From Nitrospira sp. (lineage in GTDB: Bacteria > Nitrospirota > Nitrospiria > Nitrospirales > Nitrospiraceae): a DNA stretch of 33,659 bases. This document shows, piece after piece, positions 16,044 through 24,000 of this stretch. The stretch spans positions 1-33,659 of the forward strand of contig JAOUHJ010000033.1 in assembly GCA_029865225.1 (NCBI GenBank), read 5' to 3'. A model generated the notes under the pieces. That model was not told where the DNA came from, ran no database searches, and saw nothing but the letters and a program-made list of their open reading frames with translations. A program made the position numbers and the translations under genes. Within the stretch, counting starts at the first letter, position 1; each line of letters starts with the position of its first letter.

Positions 16044-16955
16044 GTGCGAGTTTCTGGAATCGTGGCGAGTACTGCGATCATAAGCATGATGGCTGTAACG
16101 GCAACGTATGCGTTGGACGTTGCGGATGTCGTCCGGCAATGGACTCCTGAAGGGAAACAACTGGCAGAGGAACGGGCCAAGCTGCCGGCTCACGACGAGA
16201 TGATCTTGATTCCGGCCGGCGAATTCCTCATGGGAAGCGATAAGAAGGTGGATCGCAACGCCTATCAAGCGGAATTTCCGCAGCGAAAGGTGTATTTGAA
16301 GGCGTACGAAATCGACAAGTTTGAAGTCACGACCGTCCAATTTTTAAAGTATGTCCTCGCGCACGATCATCCACCATTGATCGACTGGCAGTATGACGGC
16401 GGCAACTTCCAAGACACGATGTCGAGCCACCCCGTCATGCACGTATCGTGGGATGAGGCCGATGCCTACTGTCGTTGGGCCGGCAAACGCTTGCCGACCG
16501 AAGCCGAATGGGAAAAGGCCGCACGTGGTGAGGACGGACGCATCTATCCCTGGGGCAATCAGATGGCTGGATTATCACGAGCGAACTACGGCCGCACCGG
16601 CTTGTCAGGCCCCGTGCGGGATCGCCCCGAACGACTGTTGCTCTACCCACCGATTATTTCTGTCGATAAATATGACAATGCCGTGAGTCCATACGGCGTG
16701 TTTCAGATGTCCGGAAATGTGGCTGAGTGGGTAGCCGATTGGTATGACCGCAAGTACTATGCGACCGCGCCCGATAAGGATCCCATGGGGCCCGAAAAGG
16801 GAACGCAGCGAGGGTTTCGTGGCGGCAGCTGGATCGACAGCACGCCCAGCGTAAGAGTCGCACAGCGCAACGGGACCGACCCGAGCACGAAGATGAATTG
16901 GTTGGGGTTCCGCTGCGCCCGAGACGTGACGTCCGCTCCAGAACTTCAGAACTAA
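16044..16955 (+). CDS. Exported SUMF1-domain protein (no FGE cysteine pair), copy 2
   Basis: The protein has 303 residues. The GTG start at 16044 has a perfect AAGGAGG site. A signal peptide (VRVSGIVASTAIISMMAVTA then TYALDV) is followed by the SUMF1 domain: MILIPAGEFLMGSDKKVDRN, AYEIDKFEVTTVQFLKYVL, CRWAGKRLPTEAEWEKAARG, SPYGVFQMSGNVAEWVADW, FRGGSWIDSTPSVRVAQR and LGFRCARDV. No Cys is present after RGGSW, unlike real FGE. It is nearer to the NirV-type group than to sulfatase-activating enzymes. The stop lies 2 bp from the stop of the convergent copy 3. Confidence 0.9.
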   Translation: MRVSGIVASTAIISMMAVTATYALDVADVVRQWTPEGKQLAEERAKLPAHDEMILIPAGEFLMGSDKKVDRNAYQAEFPQRKVYLKAYEIDKFEVTTVQFLKYVLAHDHPPLIDWQYDGGNFQDTMSSHPVMHVSWDEADAYCRWAGKRLPTEAEWEKAARGEDGRIYPWGNQMAGLSRANYGRTGLSGPVRDRPERLLLYPPIISVDKYDNAVSPYGVFQMSGNVAEWVADWYDRKYYATAPDKDPMGPEKGTQRGFRGGSWIDSTPSVRVAQRNGTDPSTKMNWLGFRCARDVTSAPELQN

Positions 16956-16957
16956 GA

Positions 16958-17821
16958 TTACGGCGTGACTGGGCTCTCCGATGACTGTGGCATCGGAGCG
17001 TCTGTCGCGCAGCGAAATCCTGTCGACTCATTCCGAATGGTCGGATCGCTCTCTACCCGGGTAAAGATGCGGACGCTGGGCGTCTCGTTTTGCCACCCAG
17101 CACCTCGAATGACTTTTTTCGTTCCGGACCCCGGTCCTTTCGGGTTCTTAGGCGGGCTCTTCTCATAGTATCGAGGATCATACCAGTCGTTCACCCATTC
17201 CCAGACATTGCCGGCCATGTCGTACGCGCCATAGGGACTCTTCCCTGCCTCATAACTCCCGACGGGCATGAGGGTCTTCTCACCGATCCACCGTTGGTTG
17301 TAATTGAGATGTTTCGCCGTCGGTTCCACATTCCCCCATGGGAATCGTTTGTCGGACGTCCCTTTGGCTGCCTTTTCCCACTCTGCTTCCGTCGGCAGCC
17401 GTTTCCCTGCCCACGTACAGTATGCGTCTGCATCAAACCAATCGACGTTGATCACCGGCCGATCGGCAAGCGACTCCGTGATGCTGTCTCCTTGCCACAG
17501 ATTTCGCGTGGGATTCGTGGGATTCTGTGGCACGCGATGCCCGGTAGCCTTCACGAAGTCCAGATACCGGCCGTTCGTCACTTCAAATTTGTCGATTGCA
17601 AACGTATCGAGGAACACCTCGTGTCGTGGGTATTCATCCCGTCCCCCGTCTCGATCACCGGAGGGAACTCCCATTGGAAACGAGCCGGCCGGCACGACGA
17701 TCATTGGTGCGCCGTCTTTACCGGCGAGTACTGCACCTGATCCCTCAACCCCACCTCCATCTGCGAACGACAACGATACCCCGAGCACGACATATGACAC
17801 AATCAACGATCGCACCAACAT
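16958..17821 (-). CDS. Exported SUMF1-domain protein (no FGE cysteine pair), copy 3
   Basis: The protein has 287 residues. ATG 17821 has an AAGGAG site and starts a signal peptide (MLVRSLIVSYVVLGVSLSFA). An in-frame ATG at 17944 overlaps the stop of the HEAT gene, but the residues it adds spoil the signal. The SUMF1 domain is complete: MIVVPAGSFPMGVPSGDRDG, FAIDKFEVTNGRYLDFVKAT, CTWAGKRLPTEAEWEKAAKG, SPYGAYDMAGNVWEWVNDWY, VIRGAGWQNETPSVRIFTRV, STGFRCATD. The Cys pair is absent here too. It is the last gene of the minus-strand run that follows the multicopper oxidase. Confidence 0.9.
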   Translation of the reverse strand: MLVRSLIVSYVVLGVSLSFADGGGVEGSGAVLAGKDGAPMIVVPAGSFPMGVPSGDRDGGRDEYPRHEVFLDTFAIDKFEVTNGRYLDFVKATGHRVPQNPTNPTRNLWQGDSITESLADRPVINVDWFDADAYCTWAGKRLPTEAEWEKAAKGTSDKRFPWGNVEPTAKHLNYNQRWIGEKTLMPVGSYEAGKSPYGAYDMAGNVWEWVNDWYDPRYYEKSPPKNPKGPGSGTKKVIRGAGWQNETPSVRIFTRVESDPTIRNESTGFRCATDAPMPQSSESPVTP

Positions 17822-17936
17822 CGCAGCATACTCCTTCCCCGAGATCGACCACGACTGCACCGTACCATAGTCTTGGAACGGAACGCTGGGTCTACTCGCT
17901 CTGGACACAACACAGAAGCCACACACACGTTTGCAT

Positions 17937-19295
17937 CTAGTCATTCACGGCAAGCAGGCTGAGCAGTGCGCCACCCGCGGTCGCCCGAACCGCATCATCC
18001 TCATCGTGGAGACTCTGTTTGAGTATTGGAATCGCACGCGAGCCTTCGACCTTCGTCATCGACTTGACCGCTGCAATTCTCACGCGGGATACCGTGTCTT
18101 GAATCAGCAGCATCAACGCCGATCGTGCCGGTGCTCGATTGGCCCCTCCGGCATGGCCCAACGCCCTTGCCACCGCGGCACGAATCGCCGGTTCCTTCAT
18201 ATTGATCAGATCCAGAACAGAATCGGCTACCACCTCGTACCGTTCGCCCTGTTCTAACAAGGCTCCGATCACAAAGGCTCTGACAGCGTTGTCACGATCG
18301 CCGAGCGCCTGGGTCAAGGGAGGACTGGCATTCAAACCCTGCAATTGTCCTAAACTGACCGCAGCGGCAATTCGCACCGGGGGGAGAGGATCCCTCAGTA
18401 AACGGGTGAGCGTGGTCAGTGCCTCCTCCGAAGGGACACGTCCAAATCCTGTTGCGGCGGCGCCGCGCACCGATGGTTGTTTGTGCTCGCTTGCCTCCTT
18501 GAGAATCGGAACAACCTGCGTCGGCTGACGTTCCATCAACGCACGAATAGCCGAAGTTCGTTCATCGGGATTGGGCGCTCGGGCATAGCGCAAGAGCAGG
18601 TCACAACCGTTCGGACGTTTCAGATGGCAGAGGACCTCGGCGGCCGCCACCCGCACACGCACCTCAGGGTCCTTGAGCGCCGGTTCAACCAGTGACAATA
18701 CCGAAGCATCGTTAGATTTTGTAAACCCCTTGAGCACCGCTTCCTTCACCAACACGGCCTGGTCCTCCAAGGCCTGCCTAAATTTTGGAGACCGTCGACC
18801 AGCATCGAGTTTGGCAAGTCCCTCGGCAGCCAAGGCCCGGACAAGACCGGATCCATCACTGAGTCCATCCTCGAAAAATGGAACCGCGTCGGCGCTCTGC
18901 CATTCTTTCAGGGCCGTAAAGGCTGCCCCTCGCATCTGCTCACGCATATCCTTGGTAAGGACGACGACGAATCCGAGTGCGACCTCCCGCAGCGTAGGAG
19001 TTTCATCCTGTTTCGACACCTGAACGAGCTGGTCATATTCACTTAACGCATCCTTGGGCTTACCAAGCCTCAGCAATGTCCGAACCTTCAGCCGACACAT
19101 ATCCGCTGTACTGGCTTCCTCACTGTTGAGCTTGTTCAGCTCTTCAAGTGCCTTTTGGAATTCCTTGTTGTCGTACAAAGTGTGGATCGACTGCAGATCG
19201 GCTTCAGTCCCGCTCCATGTCGGTTCGAGCATGGGGGAGACAAACCAGACCAGCCCACATACAACACCTGCAGCCCGTCGAAGAAATCGGTTCAT
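17937..19295 (-). CDS. Exported TPR/HEAT-repeat protein
   Basis: The protein has 452 residues. The signal peptide is MNRFLRRAAGVVCGLVWFVS then PMLEPTWSG. Residues ~30-90 form a TPR-like region (IHTLYDNKEFQKALEELNKL, LRLGKPKDALSEYDQL). From ~110 to the end come about ten HEAT repeats of 30-31 residues with the usual 'DPxxxVRxAAAxALG' pattern: LKDPEVRVRVAAAEVLCHLK, LRDPLPPVRIAAAVSLGQLQ, IKQSLHDEDDAVRATAGGAL-like end. Such scaffolds bind partner proteins. ATG 19295 lies 8 bp after the stop of the DUF4412 gene, with a GAGGAG site that overlaps that stop, so coupled translation is likely. A periplasmic scaffold for the copper-oxidase complex is a reasonable inference. Confidence 0.85.
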   Translation of the reverse strand: MNRFLRRAAGVVCGLVWFVSPMLEPTWSGTEADLQSIHTLYDNKEFQKALEELNKLNSEEASTADMCRLKVRTLLRLGKPKDALSEYDQLVQVSKQDETPTLREVALGFVVVLTKDMREQMRGAAFTALKEWQSADAVPFFEDGLSDGSGLVRALAAEGLAKLDAGRRSPKFRQALEDQAVLVKEAVLKGFTKSNDASVLSLVEPALKDPEVRVRVAAAEVLCHLKRPNGCDLLLRYARAPNPDERTSAIRALMERQPTQVVPILKEASEHKQPSVRGAAATGFGRVPSEEALTTLTRLLRDPLPPVRIAAAVSLGQLQGLNASPPLTQALGDRDNAVRAFVIGALLEQGERYEVVADSVLDLINMKEPAIRAAVARALGHAGGANRAPARSALMLLIQDTVSRVRIAAVKSMTKVEGSRAIPILKQSLHDEDDAVRATAGGALLSLLAVND

Positions 19296-19302
19296 CACTT
19301 CT

Positions 19303-19938
19303 CTACTCCTCACGCCCCTGGTTCATCCCACCAGGGCGCTTTCTATATCCCGGAGGCTTCTCAAAATATCGGGTGGATTGAGGTGACAGGCGAATTCGCT
19401 CATACTCGAATGACCAATTACGGTCCTGACTGACCAGCTTGAGGACCACCCCAATCTCTACGTCGACCCATTCATAAAATCGTTCATGAAGACCTTGCCG
19501 TTCCACCTGTACATCAAATAATAGCGCGGCCCGACCCGCCACGGCCGCATCACCGACGGCGGTTCTGCTTGTTTCTCCAGCGAGCTCCGCGCGCATCGAC
19601 AGAGTGTCATCCGTGATCGGCAGAACCAGGAGCTGCTTCTGTTGGGGAAGGACGTACCACCGCTCACCTAAATCAGGCCTGATGATTTCGATCGCCGAGA
19701 ACCCCAGCTCGGTTCGAATGGCGTACTTATACTCCAATCTCAGTCGATCACCCTTTGCGAAGACCTGCGCCTGATACTTCTTGCCGTCGACCCGCTTGAC
19801 GAGCGTACCGGAAAATTCAGCCTCGGCAGGAACCGTATCGTTACCTTCGGCGAGGGGAAGGGTCGTACTCAGCGCGACGACCCCGACCAACGCAATCATA
19901 CTCGACCTGTATGTCATCCTTGGAAGAGACGGATGCAT
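19303..19938 (-). CDS. Exported DUF4412/LolA-like protein, copy 2
   Basis: The protein has about 211 residues with a signal peptide (SMIALVGVVALSTTLPLAEG). The barrel part reads AEFSGTLVKRVDGKKYQAQV, LRLEYKYAIRTELGFSAIEI, RWYVLPQQKQLLVLPI, FDVQVERQGLHERFYEWVDV and LVSQDRNWSFEYERIRLSPQ. It is a paralogue of the protein at 15434-16027; the 'HE.(F/Y)Y.W' and 'K..W..EY..' stretches align. An alternative start is ATG 19917. It begins 6 bp after the stop of the cupredoxin-like gene and 8 bp before the HEAT gene, inside a tight operon. The function is unknown. Confidence 0.7.
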   Translation of the reverse strand: MHPSLPRMTYRSSMIALVGVVALSTTLPLAEGNDTVPAEAEFSGTLVKRVDGKKYQAQVFAKGDRLRLEYKYAIRTELGFSAIEIIRPDLGERWYVLPQQKQLLVLPITDDTLSMRAELAGETSRTAVGDAAVAGRAALLFDVQVERQGLHERFYEWVDVEIGVVLKLVSQDRNWSFEYERIRLSPQSTRYFEKPPGYRKRPGGMNQGREE

Positions 19939-19944
19939 CGGTCA

Positions 19945-20868
19945 TCAACGCTGGTGTTCGAGCAATGGCTGGATATCGACCGAATACCCTAACGATTCGA
20001 GACCAAATCGTGGATTATCGAGGATTTTATACGCGGTTCGATTCCCTCTAGGAGCCGGCAATGTCAGTTGCTCGACAAGTGTTCCATCCGGCTGCACCAC
20101 GACCGACTTCGTGGTCCCGGGTCCCGTCTGAGGATGCCAGACGACCAATTGATAGGTACCGGGAGGAATCTGGTCGATCTTGAATTTTCCTTCGGCATCA
20201 GTCAACGCATAGTACGGGTTGTTCACGGCCATGGCCCAACTTTCCATGTAGGCATGAAACCCACACTGCATGTAGAAGGTGCGTCGACCTTTATTGAGAT
20301 AAATCGGCCCGACCAACGATTTTCCCGGGGCATGGTTGTGCAACGCATGGAGATCCCCACGCCGATGCTGATAGTTCATGACCAGCGGAGTATTGAACAG
20401 CACACGAGCTCCCGCTTCCAACGAGGTCTCATAGCCTTGAATGTCGTGCATGACCGGATCCATGTTGATCACTTCCACCGCATGCCCGTTCCGGACGACC
20501 GTCATAAATGGCTGAAACATACAGTCCCGAGCCTCGATCAACGGAACCGACACCTCAAACGGCTTTCCTGACTCAACCCCTTCCAAGAGGACAATGGCAT
20601 CCTTCAACCCGCCTTGATGGCCGACGATAAAGTCATGCAGCAGACGCCACCCCCGTCCGTTCGATATACGCCCACAGTAGGCAGGATCGGGAAAGGTAAT
20701 GAGATTGAACGCCTTCGGCTCCGGTACCGATCCATCGAGTGTAATTGTCCCTTCGATCGTTCCCCCATGGGTGATCTCCACAACATCGTACGAACGCGCA
20801 GGCACGGTCCCCAGCACCCACGCGAGGAGCCCACAAACGACGATAACCAACCTGCCCTTACCGCTCAT
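19945..20868 (-). CDS. Exported cupredoxin-like protein with a C-terminal carboxypeptidase-regulatory-like domain
   Basis: The protein has 307 residues. ATG 20868 follows GAGGTGAGGGAC. A signal peptide (GRLVIVVCGLLAWVLGTVPA) leads to a beta-sandwich (TITLDGSVPEPKAFNLITFP). The cupredoxin part is in residues ~100-230: NGHAVEVINMDPVMHDIQGY, HALHNHAPGKSLVG and FYMQCGFHAYMESWAMAV. The His of MHDI plus Cys, His and Met of CGFHAYM fit a blue-copper (type 1) ligand set. The tail reads TDAEGKFKIDQIPPGTYQLV then VWHP, which resembles the carboxypeptidase regulatory-like (CarboxypepD_reg) fold. It stands after a terminator and a TATAAT box, and leads the run to DUF4412, HEAT and SUMF1. It may carry electrons to or from the large oxidase. 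Confidence 0.78.
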   Translation of the reverse strand: MSGKGRLVIVVCGLLAWVLGTVPARSYDVVEITHGGTIEGTITLDGSVPEPKAFNLITFPDPAYCGRISNGRGWRLLHDFIVGHQGGLKDAIVLLEGVESGKPFEVSVPLIEARDCMFQPFMTVVRNGHAVEVINMDPVMHDIQGYETSLEAGARVLFNTPLVMNYQHRRGDLHALHNHAPGKSLVGPIYLNKGRRTFYMQCGFHAYMESWAMAVNNPYYALTDAEGKFKIDQIPPGTYQLVVWHPQTGPGTTKSVVVQPDGTLVEQLTLPAPRGNRTAYKILDNPRFGLESLGYSVDIQPLLEHQR

Positions 20869-20904
20869 GTCCCTCACCTCATACTCGCGAGTTGAATTGA
20901 TTCT

Positions 20905-20910
20905 ATTATA
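20905..20910 (-). promoter_or_regulatory. Promoter -10 box for the cupredoxin-like gene operon
   Basis: A perfect TATAAT on the minus strand lies about 36 bp before the ATG at 20868. A weak TGCAAT 16 bp further upstream could be the -35. It sits just after the terminator hairpin that ends the oxidase gene, so the small operon can be transcribed on its own. Confidence 0.5.
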
Positions 20911-20959
20911 CCGAGTTGAGCCCTCAATTGCAGGGACCATGCGACCACACGAAAAAGCA

Positions 20960-20998
20960 GAGGGGGGAACCATGCCTTTCTAGCACGGCTCCCCCCTC
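20960..20998. terminator. Strong bidirectional terminator after the multicopper oxidase gene
   Basis: The arms GAGGGGGGAACCATGC and GCACGGCTCCCCCCTC (one mismatch) fold over a 7-base loop. On the minus strand a T-run (GCTTTTT) follows; on the plus strand ATTTTT follows. It lies 31 bp after the oxidase stop at 21029, so the oxidase transcript should end here, with any read-through feeding the downstream run. Confidence 0.75.
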
Positions 20999-21028
20999 AT
21001 TTTTGCGTTCCTCAGAATTCTCTGGCGA

Positions 21029-24000
21029 TTACTTCATCGCCGTTGGAACTGCTTGAGGCTGATCATCCGCATCCGCATGTTTGGAGCCAACTCCACCAGC
21101 GGTCAACGGCTGTAGCCTCTTATCCCCAGCCGGCAACACCCTCATATATCCCCACTGCCCAGACTGAGAGTACGGCAACCGCTGGTTGCTATACACATAG
21201 TCCCCAGGCATCCGGTACGGGCCACCGGCTGATGGGATAAAGGCATCGAGCGTTTCAGAACCTGAGAATTCTACGACACTGATCTGATCAGCTCCACGCA
21301 TGAACGGTTCGATCGGCCACTCATGTTTTTCGACGCTGAACATGCCGTTCTGTTCGTTATTGGCGCCGATGACATGGATGCGCACCGGATCACCGGCATG
21401 CGATTCAATGATCGGGGTCTCTGGATCTTCAGGCTTATCCGCCTTACAAGGCTGGAACATCTTACCCAGCGAACACCCCTGGTCTTCGCGGAACAGGTAC
21501 GGCTCGGACCGGTAGTTGATTCCGGTCAAGCCCGCGACGTTCTGCACATACGGCATGAAGCTCGTGCCGATGATGTTATCCTCGTCCTGGAAGAACAAGG
21601 CCACATCGCGGTAGTTCGGACGCATCTCGTTTCCAGGTATGGACCTGTCCACGATCACGTCGGCCGCCCAGGCATTCTTGTTCGACAGATCGACGCCCGT
21701 TTTGGGATCGCGGTACTTTGACCCCTTCGGACCCACCACGATCGCGCCGAACAGGCCGTTCCTCGGATTCGTCATCACATTGCCCCAGTCCCAGACGAGT
21801 GAGGTCGTCTCACCGTTGAACGGATCGGCATAGTACGTGTAGACCCGTTCGCCGCCTGGAGCAATCGTCTGATCACCAGGATTCTTCCCGACATTGGCCC
21901 CCATGGAATCCTTCGGATCGAAGGCGAGCCCGATCGCGGAGAATGAGGCTTTACTGTCCTTCATCTTGTTCTTCAGATTCACCTTGACGCAGTCCCCAAC
22001 GTTCACCCGAAGGGTCAACGGCATGGGTCTGGTATTCCCGGATACTTTCGCCACATCGTCTTCCAGCGCATAAATCTTTGCATCCGGATTGGCGAGCTGT
22101 ATCTTTCGCTCAAAATCGACCTCGATGGCTTCCGGTGCCTTCGGATTGAAGGTCATCGACGGATAGTCCATCGCGACGACGTTGAAGCTCTTGACCGGAG
22201 CATCGGCAGGACACACCGGCAAGGCCTCCGGAATCTCACCTTTGTTCGAGAATCCAGCAGGCAGTTTCTTCAGATCCTTTTGCTCCTTATCATAGACCCG
22301 CACAATGCCCCATCCACCTTCGGACAGCTTCGACGACCTGCCATTGAAGTGGATATAGTCGCCGGGTTGATGCCGTGGGCCACCGGCCTCCGGTACAACC
22401 AAGTCATACCGTTCTGCAATGCCCACATGGATGGAGTTCTTGCGGTTCGCATCGGGTGCATACCGCTCTGTCCAGAACGAATGGCCGGACAAGGTCCAGG
22501 TCATCGTTTCGTTCATCAGCGTATGCAACAGTCTGAACACCATCGTGTCACCCGTATACGCCCTCAACAGCGGCGTATAGGGATCCCCGTGAATTTGACT
22601 GTTGAAAATCTGAGACACATCCGGATTTGTCGCCAACCGTTGTGCGATCGGTCCGGCACGGAAGTTCAGCCCGCTTCCTGTGGTATGTGTCCCACCGTTC
22701 AAGAACGGCATCGGAGTCATGTAAATCTTTTCAGGCATGACGAAAGAGACGGTCTTCCCTGCCTCTAGCGCCACTTCGATCGGTTGCCCCGGCGGATTCC
22801 CGGCCGTGACGATGTTGACCGTGTGTGGCACCGTATCATGCACTTGAACCATAAGCTCACGGAAGCTGTTGTTCACACCATGGCCCACCGGCTCGTTGGT
22901 ATGAATATCCGCAATGGGACCGCTCCGGATCTGCTTCCCGGTCGTCGGATCATGATAGGTCGACCCCACCGGTTCAGCGATAAACGTCCCGAACCCACCA
23001 TGTGGCCAAGTCGTCGCACCGAACGCGTGATCATGCCAAAACACCGTCCCCACGTCCGCATCCACCCAGAACCGTTGACGGACAAACTCAACCGTCACGA
23101 TGTCCTTCGCCGGGTGATCGTGCTTCAACCCCTTTGATAGCGTGATTTGGTTGCCTTTGATCGCCTTAATACGTGAAATCTCGTTCCCTTTCACGTTATC
23201 GGCACCGACCATGATCAAGGTTCCCACGTGATACTGCTTGGCGTTCTTCACTGAAATGGTCTTGGACCCCTTCTTCACCGCAGAGGTCAAGACCGTGTTC
23301 ATCGGGACGGGAAGTCCTTTTTGGTTCTTCTTCTCCAGCATGGTGAAGGGACGAACCGACTGTTCATAGGAGAACCCGGTGATCACCCCATCCGATGCTT
23401 GGTTATCGAACTGCAGGAAATGCCAGTGCGTGTTGATCTTCGACGCCTGGAAGTTCGTGTAGTCGTCGTCGTCCCACTCACTGGTTAAGGTCCAATCCAC
23501 ACAATCATAGATGTTGCCACGCACGACCAACGGATACTTGAGGTCATCGTTGGCGCGAATGGCCGCTTCCTCTTCGTGCAACACGTAAATCAACCCATTC
23601 GGATCGACCACCGCAGGCTCCTTCCCTTGAGCCTTGGCAATCTTAATCGGCACCCTGATGAAATGGACGTTGAAGTTCTTCCGGCCTGCATTCTCCGGAC
23701 AGAGGCTCCAATTCCCCTGCTCTCCGGGCTTGGCTTGGTCGAGGCTCTCCTCACCATTGTCGTCGCGGCGGATCATCTCCAACCATGGCGCTCCGACGTG
23801 ATTCGGGGAGAACATGACACGCTTCCCAAAGTGCGGGGTGAGATGCGGCCAGGCTACCTTGCCTGTCAGCGGCTCGAACATGATCGGATGCCGCTTTCCA
23901 GGATGGGTCGACGTATATTTAGGATTCTTGACATCACTTTCCTTCTCACTCATGGCGCGATTACCGTCCCACACCCAATCCAACACGGTCGCGTCATAAG

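Noticed and set aside
14435-17821. Sulfatase-activating formylglycine-generating enzymes
   Set aside because: The catalytic Cys pair is absent in all three, and no sulfatase is encoded in the window.
19303-19938. LolA itself (outer-membrane lipoprotein carrier)
   Set aside because: Only the general barrel pattern fits; the gene context and sequence do not match LolA, and a second paralogue is nearby.
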